Positions 26,931-35,894 of a DNA stretch of 64,000 bases are shown here, piece after piece. Where the stretch lies: positions 3,100,001 through 3,164,000 of the forward strand of contig NZ_CP107852.1 in the NCBI RefSeq assembly GCF_036346875.1, read 5' to 3'. The translations under genes were made by a program, and so were the position numbers. Source of the DNA: Nocardia sp. NBC_00508 (lineage in GTDB: Bacteria > Actinomycetota > Actinomycetes > Mycobacteriales > Mycobacteriaceae). Every line of letters begins with the position of its first letter. Position 1 is the stretch's first letter. A model generated the notes under the pieces. The model searched no databases, was not told the DNA's origin, and was given only the letters and a program-made list of their open reading frames with translations.

Positions 26931-27965
26931 ATGGCGCGACCGGATATCGACGCGGTTCCGGCAACGTCGGCTGGACAGCGCTACCAGGTACTCGATCACT
27001 ACGAGGTCGGCCGGGAGAAGGTCCGCGAGTTCGCCCGTGCGGTGCAGAACCAGCATGCGGCGCATCAGCACGAGGCCGACGCACGCGCGCTCGGCTATCC
27101 CGCGATCATCGCGCCGCCGACCTTCGCTTCGGTGATCGGGATGACCGCGACCAGAGCACTGCTCGATTCGGTGCTCACCGATTACGACCTCTCCCAGTTC
27201 CTGCAGACCGACCAGGTCTTCGAGCTCTACCGGCCGATCCTGGCCGGTGATCGGCTGCGCAGCGAGATCGTGATCGAGTCGATCCGCCAGTTCGGCGACA
27301 ACGACTTCATCGTGGTGCGGTTCGCGCTGATCAACCAGCACGACGAGGTCACCATCGTCGGGTCGACCACGATCGTCGCGCGCCGCGGCGCCGACGTCGA
27401 CGCCAACCTCGCCGACGTGACCGAGAACATCATGATGCACGGGCGTCCGGCGGAATCCGATCTCACCCTGGGCGACGCCCTGGTCCCACTCGGCGCGAGC
27501 CCGCTGGCCGAGCCGGGCGAGCCCGAACTCGCGCCGGTACACACCGTGCCCGCGTTCGACGAGTTCGCGCCAGGCGACCTGCTGCCCATCGGCAGCTTCC
27601 GTCTGACCCGCGGCGACCTCGCCAACTACGCGGGCGTCTCCGGCGATGCCAACCCGATCCACTTCAGCGACCACGCCGCACAGGTGGCCGGGCTACCGAC
27701 GGTGGTGGCGCACGGCATGCTGACCATGGGCCTGGCGGGCGGCTATCTCACCACCTGGCTTGGCGATCCGACCGCAATCCGCAAGCTCAGCGTCCGCTTC
27801 TCCGGCTTCGTCCCGGTCGCCGCCGACGCGGCGAGCACGGTGGAGTTCACCGGCCGGATCAAATCGCTCGACCCGAACACGCGGACCGCCACCATCCTGC
27901 TCGGCGGCACCTCCGAAGGCCGCAAGCTGTTCGGACGCGCACTGGCCGAGGTCCGGCTCGGCTAG
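26931..27965 (+). CDS. Fused HadA/HadB (3R)-hydroxyacyl-ACP dehydratase
   Basis: A 344-residue double hot-dog protein. The N-terminal half (about 20-170) resembles the HadA FAS1-like dehydratase (YEVGREKVREFARAVQ, then ALGYPAIIAPPTFASVIG). The C-terminal half (about 215-344) is MaoC/HadB-like with the hydratase-2 motif GDANPIHFSDHAAQVAGL, supplying catalytic Asp and His, then VVAHGMLTMGLAGGY. In mycobacteria these are separate subunits that dehydrate 3-hydroxyacyl-ACP during FAS-II mycolic acid elongation. The fusion should keep a 1:1 ratio. The ATG at 26931 gives the family-like start; the frame is open further upstream. Confidence 0.88.
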   Translation: MARPDIDAVPATSAGQRYQVLDHYEVGREKVREFARAVQNQHAAHQHEADARALGYPAIIAPPTFASVIGMTATRALLDSVLTDYDLSQFLQTDQVFELYRPILAGDRLRSEIVIESIRQFGDNDFIVVRFALINQHDEVTIVGSTTIVARRGADVDANLADVTENIMMHGRPAESDLTLGDALVPLGASPLAEPGEPELAPVHTVPAFDEFAPGDLLPIGSFRLTRGDLANYAGVSGDANPIHFSDHAAQVAGLPTVVAHGMLTMGLAGGYLTTWLGDPTAIRKLSVRFSGFVPVAADAASTVEFTGRIKSLDPNTRTATILLGGTSEGRKLFGRALAEVRLG

Positions 27966-27975
27966 CGCGACCGGA

Positions 27976-29442
27976 TCACTCGCCGAGCACGGAGTGCATC
28001 AGGTAGACGTTGTAGTCGTTCCAGGTCGACAGGGTGAAATAGAAGTCGGACCCCGACGACCACGGGTGAATGAACCCGCCGTACAGCTCGGGGTAGTTCA
28101 GGACGGACACTGTCGGCGTGCTCTCCGACCACACACCTTGCGGTGAATCCGCTTCGCGGACGACGATGGCGGCCTTGGCGGTGTCCAAGTAGCTCATCTG
28201 CCAGACGTTGCGGGTGGTGTCGTAGCGCACCGAGAGCTCACCGGCCGGGCCACTCAGGATCGGTGTGGCCGAAGCGAATCCACCGACCGGGGTCCAGGTG
28301 CCGTCCCGCCAGTACTGGTAGGCGGTGGTGTTGAGGATCTGGTCCTCGGGCACCCTGGCCAATCCGACCGCGCCGAGGCGGGTATTGGGCGTGCCGAACA
28401 TGTACACGTAGCCGCCGTGCGGAACCATCGCGCTCACTTGGAAATTGGCGAGTCCGAAGATGTTGTCCCAGCGTGCGTGCGGGTCCTTGGTCCAGGTCTG
28501 GCCGTGGTCGTCGGAGTAGGCGATGCCGCCGTAGTTGGTGAAGAACGTGCCGGGGGCGCTGTTCCAGGTCCGGATGGACATGTAGCTCAGGTACTGGCGC
28601 TCGCCGAGCGCGAAACCCGAAGTGGGGATCGTGGTGACCTCGACGTTGTCGAGCTTGCGGCTGGCGAGCACCTCGGCGGCGTGGCAGCGGTCGTCGGTGA
28701 CCATCCGGTCGTAGGTCATCCCGTCGGCGAGGTCGCGGTCGGTGCTGAACGCCAGCACATTGCTGCGCCAATCCAGCCCCATGCCGCCCGGCGGATGGAA
28801 GCCGCGTCCGACGGTATCGCCGAACACGGTCGCGATCTCGCCCGGTGCGCTCTCCCACATGATGCCGAGATCGGTGCCGTCCACCTGCCAGCGTTTGTCG
28901 GTGCGGTTCACCGAGTTCGCGCCGGTCAGCTTGGCCACCTCTCGTGCGGGGCCCAGACGCGGCGCGGGCCGGGCGGGCGACTGCGCCGCGGGCTCGACCG
29001 GTGGCTGCACCGGCGCGGGTGGCGGCGGCGCCGGACCGGGGTCCGGGCCCGGGCCGGGAAGCGCGAAGTGGAAAGGCTTGGGATTCAACAGGATCTCCGG
29101 AATCCCGAGTTGCGCGGCGAGACCGGGTGGTGCACCGGGCAGGTCGGTGAGGTCCGGGCAGGGATTGATGCACGGGTCCGGCGGAAACTCCATGCTCGTC
29201 CGCTTGGGTGCGGGTTCCGGCGCCGCCGGCGGGAGCACGGTGACCACCGGATACGGAATCGGCACCTCGAGTGTCTTGGGCACCAGCGGCTCATGGCTCG
29301 GCACCGGGTCGGTCGCGCACGGTCCCACCCCGACCAGGCCGTCCGCCACTTCCGGCGCCGCGGCGGCAGGTCCATCGGCGTAGACGAGCATGCCCGCGCC
29401 GACCACCATGGCACCGACCGCGGCAAGTATTCGCATGGCCAT
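27976..29442 (-). CDS. Secreted DUF4185-domain protein
   Basis: About 488 residues. A signal peptide (MAMRILAAVGAMVVGAGMLVYADGPAAAAPE) predicts export. A Pro-rich linker (about 35-180) leads to a beta-propeller-type DUF4185 domain (about 185-480) with TDLGIMWESAPGEIATVFGDT, a YLSYMSIRTWN strand, SDDHGQTWTKD and a C-terminal GGFIHPWSSGSDFYFTLSTWNDYNVYLM. The family is common in mycolic-acid bacteria and distantly glycosidase-like; no catalytic residues are assigned. The ATG at 29442 follows GAGGGG. The frame is open far upstream, but that part is not signal-like. Confidence 0.88.
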   Translation of the reverse strand: MAMRILAAVGAMVVGAGMLVYADGPAAAAPEVADGLVGVGPCATDPVPSHEPLVPKTLEVPIPYPVVTVLPPAAPEPAPKRTSMEFPPDPCINPCPDLTDLPGAPPGLAAQLGIPEILLNPKPFHFALPGPGPDPGPAPPPPAPVQPPVEPAAQSPARPAPRLGPAREVAKLTGANSVNRTDKRWQVDGTDLGIMWESAPGEIATVFGDTVGRGFHPPGGMGLDWRSNVLAFSTDRDLADGMTYDRMVTDDRCHAAEVLASRKLDNVEVTTIPTSGFALGERQYLSYMSIRTWNSAPGTFFTNYGGIAYSDDHGQTWTKDPHARWDNIFGLANFQVSAMVPHGGYVYMFGTPNTRLGAVGLARVPEDQILNTTAYQYWRDGTWTPVGGFASATPILSGPAGELSVRYDTTRNVWQMSYLDTAKAAIVVREADSPQGVWSESTPTVSVLNYPELYGGFIHPWSSGSDFYFTLSTWNDYNVYLMHSVLGE

Positions 29443-29618
29443 AGCAACCCCTCGAAATCCGTTGCGGATACGAACCTTGCAGACATGAACCAGCGGACCG
29501 ACTCTACCGTTCGGCTGCCGGAAAACGGGCTGGAACACGGCTCGCCCGGGACAACGACGGAATCGCCTGCGAGTGAACGGCACCGGCGGATCGGCCGATC
29601 CGGGAGGAGGATGGAGGC

Positions 29619-29945
29619 GTGAGCAAGTCAGTTCTGCACGTCGCGCCCGCGATCGGGGCGGCACTGTTGGCGGCTGGGGTGTGCGTGCTCGTGCCGCCGA
29701 CGGCGTCGGCTGCCCCGCGATCTGCCGCCGCGATCGCCGGATCGCACGACGACCATCCGATTCCGCACAATCGCTCCGGCCCGAAGGAAGACCACTCGCC
29801 GCCAGAGGAATCCGAGCAGCGGTCGCCGAAGATCTACACCAATTGCGATCGGGTCCGCGCGGAGGGCGTCGGTCCGCTGTATCGCGGGCAACCCGGCTTC
29901 AACGCGCATTTGGACCCGGACGGCGACGGGATCGCCTGCAACTAG
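29619..29945 (+). CDS. Secreted excalibur calcium-binding domain protein
   Basis: A 108-residue protein with a signal peptide (cut after TASAAP, about residue 32), a His/Pro/Glu-rich linker and a C-terminal excalibur domain: YTNCDRVRAEGVGPLYRGQPGF then HLDPDGDGIACN. The DxDxDG-type loop is the calcium-binding motif of the family. A GGAGG ribosome site precedes the GTG. Its TAG overlaps the TAG of the convergent EmbR-like gene. Probably exported to the envelope; exact role unknown. Confidence 0.9.
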   Translation: MSKSVLHVAPAIGAALLAAGVCVLVPPTASAAPRSAAAIAGSHDDHPIPHNRSGPKEDHSPPEESEQRSPKIYTNCDRVRAEGVGPLYRGQPGFNAHLDPDGDGIACN

Positions 29946-31060
29946 TGCAGGGCCTGAAAAGTCAGGATCGTCGCGCCGATGCGGATCCGGTCGCCGTCGG
30001 CGAGCAGCACGCCGTTCTCGATCGGGTCGTCGTTGACAAAGACGCCGTTGGCCGAATGCAGATCCTTGATGAGCAGTCCTGCGCGGCTCGGCATGATATG
30101 CGCGTGATACCGGCTGGCCCGCGGATCATCCAGGACCAAGTCGTTGTCCGTCATCCGGCCGATGCGCAGACCGCCCTGCGCGATCGCCACCACGCGACCA
30201 TTCGGCAAACGCAGCTGACCGCTGCGCACCGCGCGCGGCATTTCGGTGACCGTCTCGGTCATCGCCGCGGCAAGCCGCTCGACCTGGCGGAGTTCGACCG
30301 CGCTCAGCGGCTCCTGCCGCAGCACCCGCTGTTCCAGATCGATCAGCGCGGGCCCCGGATCGATGCCCAGCTCGTCGGCGAGAACCCCGCGCACCTTCCG
30401 GCACGCTTCCAGCGCGTCCGCCTGGCGCCCGGACAGATACAGCGCGGTGATCAACTGACCCCACAGCGGTTCCCGCAGCGGATGCTCGGTGGTCATCGCG
30501 ACCAGCTCGCCGATCACCGAGGACGCACGTCCACAGGCGATTTCGGCGTCGATCCGCGCCGAGGCGGCCAGCAGCCGCTCCTCGTCCATGGCGGTGGCGA
30601 AGCCGTCGGCGAATTGCAGACCGGCCAGATCCGCCAGTGCCCGGCCGCTCCATTCCCGCAGCGCGGAGCCGAACAGCTGGGCGGCGCCCGCGTGATCGCC
30701 CGACTCGGCGGCGCGGCTGCCCGCCTCCCGCGCCGCCTCGAAACGGCCCAGGTCGCAGGCGGTCTCGTCGATCTCCAAACGATAACCCGAAGACTCGGTG
30801 CGCAGCACCGCCGCCGGGTCGACGCCCGAATTCCGCAGCGCCTTGCGGATATTCGAGACGAAAACCTGCAGGCTGGCGGCATAGGAGTCGGGCGGATCCT
30901 CGTTCCACACCATGTCGGCGAGAGCGGCCGACGACACCGCGCGCCGCCGATTCACCGTGAGCGCGGCGAGCAGAGCTCGCGGTTTGGGCCCGCCGACCGC
31001 CACCGGCTCGTCACCGACGAGCAGCCGTACGGGCCCGAGCACGCGCACATCCAGACTCAT
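29942..31060 (-). CDS. EmbR-like transcriptional regulator (SARP DNA-binding, BTAD and FHA domains)
   Basis: About 372 residues in three parts. An OmpR-type winged helix (about 1-95: LGPVRLLVGDEPVAVGGPKPRALLAAL) is followed by a BTAD bacterial activation domain (about 100-250: LREPLWGQLITALYLSGRQADALEACRKVRGVLADELGIDPGPAL). A C-terminal FHA domain (about 285-370) has GRMTDNDLVLDDPRASRYHAHI and HSANGVFVNDDPI. The FHA should bind phosphothreonine on a Ser/Thr kinase partner, as in EmbR. The gene ends inside the stop of the excalibur gene and starts 31 bp from the fba stop. GTG 31069 is an alternative start. Confidence 0.93.
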   Translation of the reverse strand: MSLDVRVLGPVRLLVGDEPVAVGGPKPRALLAALTVNRRRAVSSAALADMVWNEDPPDSYAASLQVFVSNIRKALRNSGVDPAAVLRTESSGYRLEIDETACDLGRFEAAREAGSRAAESGDHAGAAQLFGSALREWSGRALADLAGLQFADGFATAMDEERLLAASARIDAEIACGRASSVIGELVAMTTEHPLREPLWGQLITALYLSGRQADALEACRKVRGVLADELGIDPGPALIDLEQRVLRQEPLSAVELRQVERLAAAMTETVTEMPRAVRSGQLRLPNGRVVAIAQGGLRIGRMTDNDLVLDDPRASRYHAHIMPSRAGLLIKDLHSANGVFVNDDPIENGVLLADGDRIRIGATILTFQALH

Positions 31061-31091
31061 GTGCACCAAGCCCCTGACGGGTGTACCAGGG

Positions 31092-32126
31092 TCAGGCGCT
31101 GATCGAGCGGCCGGCGGAATTCAGGTCGTTGCACGCCTCGAGCACGCGCGCCGCCATCGACGCCTCGCCCTTCTTCAGATAGCTGCGCGGGTCGTAGGCC
31201 TTCTTGTTGCCCACCTCGCCGTCGATCTTCAGCACGCCGTCGTAGTTGGTCAGCATGTGTCCGGCGACCGGCCGGGTGAACGCGTACTGGGTATCGGTGT
31301 CGACGTTCATCTTCACCACGCCGAAACGCAGCGAGTCCTCGATCTCGGACTTCAGCGAGCCGGAGCCGCCGTGGAAGACGAAGTCGAACGGCTGCGCGTC
31401 GGCGGCCAGGCCGAGCTTGGCCGCGGCGACACGCTGCCCCTCGGCCAGCACCGCGGGCTTGAGCACCACGTTGCCCGGCTTGTACACGCCGTGCACGTTC
31501 CCGAAGGTGGCGGCGAGCAGGTACTTGCCGTTCTCGCCCGCGCCGAGCGCGTCGATGGTCTTCTCGAAGTCCTCCGGCGAGGTGTAGAGCTTCTCGTTGA
31601 TCTCGGCCTCGACACCGTCCTCTTCGCCGCCGACGACGCCGATCTCGACCTCGAGGATGATGTTGGCCGCGTGGGTGGCCTTCAGCAGTTCCTTCGCGAT
31701 CTCCAGGTTCTCGTCGATCGGGATCGCGGAGCCGTCCCACATGTGCGACTGGAACAGCGGGTTCTGCCCGGCGTTGACCCGCTCCTGGGAGATCGCGATC
31801 AGCGGACGAACGAAGGTGTCCAGCTTGTCCTTCGGGCAGTGATCGGTGTGCAGCGCGATGGTCACGTCGTACTTGGCGGCCACGACATGCGCGAACTCGG
31901 CCAGCGCGACCGCGCCGGTGACCATGTCCTTCACGCCCTGGCCGGAACCGAATTCCGCACCGCCGGTGGAGAACTGGATGATGCCGTCACTGCCCGCGTC
32001 CGCGAAACCCTTGATGGCCGCGTTGATCGTCTCCGACGACGTGCAGTTGATGGCCGGGAAGGCGAAGGAGCTGGCTTTGGCCCGACCGAGCATCTCGGCG
32101 TAGACCTCCGGAGTCGCGATGGGCAC
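31092..32126 (-). CDS. fba: Class II fructose-bisphosphate aldolase
   Basis: A 344-residue zinc aldolase of glycolysis and gluconeogenesis, the same length as the mycobacterial enzyme. It begins MPIATPEVYAEML, has the metal and catalytic residues in LHTDHCPKDKL (about 107-117), the zinc His in NVHGVYKPG and FHGGSGS, and the DTDTQYAFTRP substrate loop. The GTG at 32126 is preceded by GGAGGT. The frame extends nine codons further but without a better site. Divergent from the DedA pair, as Rv0363c is from Rv0364. Confidence 0.97.
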   Translation of the reverse strand: MPIATPEVYAEMLGRAKASSFAFPAINCTSSETINAAIKGFADAGSDGIIQFSTGGAEFGSGQGVKDMVTGAVALAEFAHVVAAKYDVTIALHTDHCPKDKLDTFVRPLIAISQERVNAGQNPLFQSHMWDGSAIPIDENLEIAKELLKATHAANIILEVEIGVVGGEEDGVEAEINEKLYTSPEDFEKTIDALGAGENGKYLLAATFGNVHGVYKPGNVVLKPAVLAEGQRVAAAKLGLAADAQPFDFVFHGGSGSLKSEIEDSLRFGVVKMNVDTDTQYAFTRPVAGHMLTNYDGVLKIDGEVGNKKAYDPRSYLKKGEASMAARVLEACNDLNSAGRSISA

Positions 32127-32359
32127 AGTAAGACCTCCGTGTTGTTGCGGCAAAGACCTATTTTGTCAGCCTTCACCCTAAGGCAGCGGTGTTTCGCCTG
32201 GTATGCAGGGATGGAGTGGATAGTTGACTCGCGAGTAATTTCGCGCACAGCGCGAGCATTCTCCGGGGAAGCCGGTACTGTGGGGCCGGTAATTTGCGCT
32301 GGCAGCTTCCGACGCGGTGGCAAGCGATGCAGGCCAGCCGTATCGGGACAGGAGGCCAC

Positions 32360-33091
32360 GTGATTCTGCAGGCAGCGACAGAATCGGTGACGAGCAACCT
32401 CGCGCTGACCGAGTTGCTCGACCCGATGCACCTGCTCACGGAGACGTGGCTGAAGAACGCGGTGCTTCCGGCCATCCTGGTGATCGTCTTCATCGAGACC
32501 GGCCTGCTGTTCCCGCTCCTGCCCGGCGACTCGCTGCTGTTCACCGGCGGCCTGCTGGCGGCGCAGCCGAGTCCGCCGGTGTCGATCTGGGTGCTGGTGC
32601 CCGCCACCGTCCTGGTCGCGTTCGCGGGCGATCAGTCCGGGTACTGGATCGGCCGGGCCATCGGGCCCGCGCTGTTCCACAAGGAGGACACCCGGTTCTT
32701 CAAGAAGCACTACGTGACGCAGACGCACGAGTTCTTCGAGAAGCACGGACCCAAGACGATCATCCTGGCCCGTTTCGTGCCGATCGTGCGCACCTTCATG
32801 CCGGTGCTGGCCGGTGTGTCCAAGATGGACTACCGCAAGTACGTCGCGTTCGACATCGTCGGCGCGATCCTTTGGGGCGGTGGCATCACGGTGCTCGGCT
32901 ACTTCCTGGGCAACGTCGCGTTCATCCGGGACCACGTCGAGGCGATCTTCCTGCTCATCGTGTTCGTGTCGATCCTCCCCGGCATCACCGCGGTGGCGAA
33001 GAAGCTGCTCGGCCGCAGGGCGCCGGAGGCCGACGCGGCGGAGGCGGATACGGCAGAGCTGACCGCTTCGACGAGCGAGCCCACCCGCTGA
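32360..33091 (+). CDS. DedA-family membrane protein (first of a pair)
   Basis: A 243-residue protein with about five membrane helices. It has the DedA/SNARE-associated hallmarks: ETGLLFPLLPGDSLLFTGGLLA near residue 45, a GDQSGYWIGRAIGPALF segment, and FVPIVRTFMPVLAGVSKMDYRKYVAFDIVGAILWG. DedA proteins are phospholipid flippase-like or transporter-like and support envelope homeostasis and resistance to cationic stress. The C-terminal tail is acidic and Ala-rich. The GTG at 32360 follows AGGAGG. The second DedA gene starts 5 bp after its stop. Confidence 0.93.
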   Translation: MILQAATESVTSNLALTELLDPMHLLTETWLKNAVLPAILVIVFIETGLLFPLLPGDSLLFTGGLLAAQPSPPVSIWVLVPATVLVAFAGDQSGYWIGRAIGPALFHKEDTRFFKKHYVTQTHEFFEKHGPKTIILARFVPIVRTFMPVLAGVSKMDYRKYVAFDIVGAILWGGGITVLGYFLGNVAFIRDHVEAIFLLIVFVSILPGITAVAKKLLGRRAPEADAAEADTAELTASTSEPTR

Positions 33092-33095
33092 GCCG

Positions 33096-33794
33096 GTGTC
33101 GATGGCGTCTCCGCCCCTAGCTGTGGGCAGTTTCGATCCGCTGATGTCAGCGGGCCCCGCGCTCGTCTGGACAGTGGTGCTGACCTTCGTCTTCCTGGAA
33201 TGCGCGGTAATCCTCGGGCTGTTCCTGCCGGGTGACTCCATGCTCATCACGGCCGGCATCGTGATGGCGTCGCATGCCTCCGGTGAGGCCCACGTGTGGG
33301 CGCTGTCGCTCGGCGCGATGGTCGCCGCGATCGCGGGCAACCAGGTGGGATACGTGATCGGGCAGCGCGCGGGACAGCACTTGGTCGCCCGCAAGGACGG
33401 CAGATACATCAACGTCCGCAACCTGCAGCGGGTGGCGGAGTTGCTGCATCGGCACGGGTTCGTCGCGGTGCTGGTCGCGCGGTGGATTCCGTGGGTGCGC
33501 ACGCTGTGCCCGTCGGTCGCGGGCGCGGCGCGAATGGACCACCGCAAATTCACCGTGGCCAGCACCATCGGCGCGATCGTCTGGGCGCCGGTGCTGTTGC
33601 TGATCGGCTACTACGCGGGGAGCTTCCTGCAACGAGTGCCGTGGCTGATGCCGATCGTGATCGGCACGCTGGTGGTGGGGCTCGTCATCGGAACAGTGCT
33701 CGGCATACGGCACTACCGGCAGGAAATGTCCCGGCCCGCCGAGGACTTCGAACTGGACGACGCGCCGACGGTGGTGCTGGAGACCGAGTGCTGA
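33096..33794 (+). CDS. DedA-family membrane protein (second of a pair)
   Basis: A 232-residue paralogue of the preceding protein, sharing the LFLPGDSMLITAGIVMA and ARWIPWVRTLCPSVAGAARMDHRKF motifs and five or so helices. The tail is shorter, with a Glu/Asp-rich end. The GTG at 33096 lies 5 bp after the previous stop, so the genes form an operon; the ATG at 33102 is an alternative start. The Rv0363c-0365c region of M. tuberculosis, as I recall it, has a single DedA gene at this point, so the second copy is probably a local gain or an old duplication. Confidence 0.9.
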   Translation: MSMASPPLAVGSFDPLMSAGPALVWTVVLTFVFLECAVILGLFLPGDSMLITAGIVMASHASGEAHVWALSLGAMVAAIAGNQVGYVIGQRAGQHLVARKDGRYINVRNLQRVAELLHRHGFVAVLVARWIPWVRTLCPSVAGAARMDHRKFTVASTIGAIVWAPVLLLIGYYAGSFLQRVPWLMPIVIGTLVVGLVIGTVLGIRHYRQEMSRPAEDFELDDAPTVVLETEC

Positions 33795-33801
33795 CCCCTG
33801 G

Positions 33802-35031
33802 TCAGAGCCCCGCGGCGCTGACCTGGTAGGCCGCCTCCATCAGCAGCCAGCCGGACAGCTGCACGGACAGGTCGCGTTCGGACACCTTCGACGAGGTCAC
33901 CGAACCGCCCGGGGTGAAGTATCCGGCTCCGGCGCTGCCGCCGGGCAGTTGAGCCGATTTGTTCCAGTCGTGCCCGAACAGCGGCTCGCCCTCGACCTCG
34001 AGCCGGTTCGCCCAGGCCGCCGTGGCGGACGCGCGCACGATCGCGGCCGCCGCACGACGATCAGCCAGCTGCGCGGCGTCCTCGCCGGGCAACATCACCG
34101 CCGCCACCGCCAAGTAGCGGGCCAGGATGCCATTGAACAAGCCGCCGTCGCCGCCACCGCCGCCGCGCACCACGCCGCCGGTGGTCAGGTGCTCCTCGAC
34201 GGCGGCGAGTAGTCGATGCACGCGTTCGATGTGCCTGGCCTCGCCGGTCTGCACGGCCAGCTCGGTCTCCAGGCCGAGTACGACACCTTGGCAGTAGGTG
34301 AAGACGGGACGCTCGATCTCGCCGGAGGGCAGGTGGATGCCGTCCAAGATCAAACCGGTCTCCGGGTCACGCAACGTCGCGTCCATCCAGTCGGCCATCT
34401 CCTGGGCGCGCTGGACCCGCCCCAGGCGCAACAGCGCGATGGCGGCGGGACCGTTGGCGGGCGCATTGAAAAAGTCCGAGCCGATGCGCCAGGGCAGTCC
34501 GCCGCCGGTCTGCGGCTCCCAGCCCTCGTAGAGCGCCTTCTCCAACGCGATCAGCGCGCTGCGCACATCGGTGCCCTGAGTGCGCTCGGCGCGTTCCAGC
34601 GCGATGGCCAGCCAGGCCATGTCGTCGAAATAGCGGTTGGTCCAGCCGGTGAGATTGCGGAAACGGTGTGAGCGCGCCAGTGCGGCGATTCGCTTGCGAC
34701 GCGCCGGAGTCGGCACCCGGTTCGCGGCGTCGGTGGCGCAGTCGATCAGATGCGCCTGCCACCAGTAGTGCCACGAACCGAATATCCGCTCGCGCTTGGT
34801 GGCCGGCCAGCCGACCACGCCCAGTTCCGTGCCCGGCAACGCCCACAGCGCGCGCAGATGACGCGAGACGATCGCGGATTCGGCCATGTCGGCGCGTTCG
34901 GACCACAGCGTCGCGGGCGCGACGGCGTCCCGGCCCGCCCCGGAGCGGGCAGCCGGCGGACGCGGTACCGCGGAGGCCGATCCGGCGTGCTCCGCGTGCG
35001 GCACGTCGAGATCGTCGCTGCGCGAGGTCAT
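33802..35031 (-). CDS. Glycoside hydrolase family 76-like protein (Rv0365c-like)
   Basis: A 409-residue alpha/alpha-barrel protein. The paired acidic motif TNRYFDDMAWLAIALERA (about 140-155) is the GH76 catalytic signature, and GGLPWRIGSDFFNAPANGPAA plus GVVLGLETEL fit later helices. GH76 enzymes cut alpha-1,6-mannan, a core of mycobacterial lipomannan and lipoarabinomannan. No signal peptide is visible at the N-terminus, which is Ala/Pro-rich and disordered, so it may act in the cytoplasm or be exported another way. Convergent with the DedA pair, as in the M. tuberculosis order. Confidence 0.85.
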   Translation of the reverse strand: MTSRSDDLDVPHAEHAGSASAVPRPPAARSGAGRDAVAPATLWSERADMAESAIVSRHLRALWALPGTELGVVGWPATKRERIFGSWHYWWQAHLIDCATDAANRVPTPARRKRIAALARSHRFRNLTGWTNRYFDDMAWLAIALERAERTQGTDVRSALIALEKALYEGWEPQTGGGLPWRIGSDFFNAPANGPAAIALLRLGRVQRAQEMADWMDATLRDPETGLILDGIHLPSGEIERPVFTYCQGVVLGLETELAVQTGEARHIERVHRLLAAVEEHLTTGGVVRGGGGGDGGLFNGILARYLAVAAVMLPGEDAAQLADRRAAAAIVRASATAAWANRLEVEGEPLFGHDWNKSAQLPGGSAGAGYFTPGGSVTSSKVSERDLSVQLSGWLLMEAAYQVSAAGL

Positions 35032-35154
35032 GTCTCAATGGTGCCAGGATCGACCGGATTTATGCGCCCGATTTGTGACCAGAGTGATGTGAAATCGTGT
35101 CTGTTCGGTCTGTTGCGGGAAGATCGCCTGCTCACCGCGTTTCGAGCCGGGCGC

Positions 35155-35841
35155 TCACCAGGCCGTACCGAGATCGGCGTGTTGCCGAATCCAGGCGTGC
35201 ATCGCGATTCCGGCCGCCACGCCCGCGTTGATGCTGCGGGTGGAACCGAACTGCGCGATCGACACCGTCATCATGGCGGCCTGTTTGGCGTGCTCGGTGA
35301 CTCCCGGCCCCTCCTGGCCGAACAGCAACAGGCACTTCCGCGGCAGCGTGGCCGTCTCCAGCGGGACCGAGCCCGGCACGTTGTCGACGGCGACCACCGT
35401 GAGGCCGACGCGTTCGCTGAAGGCCAGCAGCTCGCCGATATCGGCGTGATGCTCGATGTGCTGGTAGCGGTCGGTCACCATTGCGCCGCGCCGGTTCCAG
35501 CGCCGCCTGCCCACGATGTGCACAGCCGCCGCCGCGAAGGCATTCGCCGTGCGCACCACCGTGCCGATGTTCGCATCGTGCCCGAAGTTCTCGATCGCGA
35601 CATGGAATGGGTGCCTGCGCCGGTCGATGTCGGCGACGATCGCCTCGCGGCTCCAGTATCGATAGGCGTCGACCACGTTGCGACGGTCGCCACCCGCCAG
35701 CAGCTGCGGATCCAGACGCGGGTCCTCCGGTGGCGGCTCCGCGTGCTCGACAGCCCACGGGCCGACGCCGTGCGCGTGCACACCCCACTCCGTCGGCCCG
35801 GGTAGGTCCGGCTCCGCCGCGTCCGATACTGGATGACTCAC
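35155..35841 (-). CDS. TrmH/SpoU-family RNA 2'-O-methyltransferase
   Basis: A 228-residue SPOUT enzyme. The three SpoU motifs are visible: ENFGHDANIGTVVRTANAF (about 90), LLLFGQEGPGV (about 170) and QFGSTRSINAGVAAGIAMHAW (about 200). They form the deep knot that binds S-adenosylmethionine. The target nucleotide in tRNA or rRNA cannot be told. An N-terminal extension of about 60 residues is acidic and Pro-rich. The GTG at 35841 gives this length; no strong ribosome site is seen, so a leaderless start is possible. Rv0380c is the positional match. Confidence 0.9.
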   Translation of the reverse strand: MSHPVSDAAEPDLPGPTEWGVHAHGVGPWAVEHAEPPPEDPRLDPQLLAGGDRRNVVDAYRYWSREAIVADIDRRRHPFHVAIENFGHDANIGTVVRTANAFAAAAVHIVGRRRWNRRGAMVTDRYQHIEHHADIGELLAFSERVGLTVVAVDNVPGSVPLETATLPRKCLLLFGQEGPGVTEHAKQAAMMTVSIAQFGSTRSINAGVAAGIAMHAWIRQHADLGTAW

Positions 35842-35894
35842 GTCGACGATGCTAATTCCGGCCACAACGCCGACGGCGCGCGGCCGGGCTGGGC

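Noticed and set aside
27976..29664. Long N-terminal extension of the DUF4185 protein
   Set aside because: The signal peptide begins at 29442 with a good ribosome site; the extension is Arg/Pro-rich and overlaps the divergent excalibur gene.
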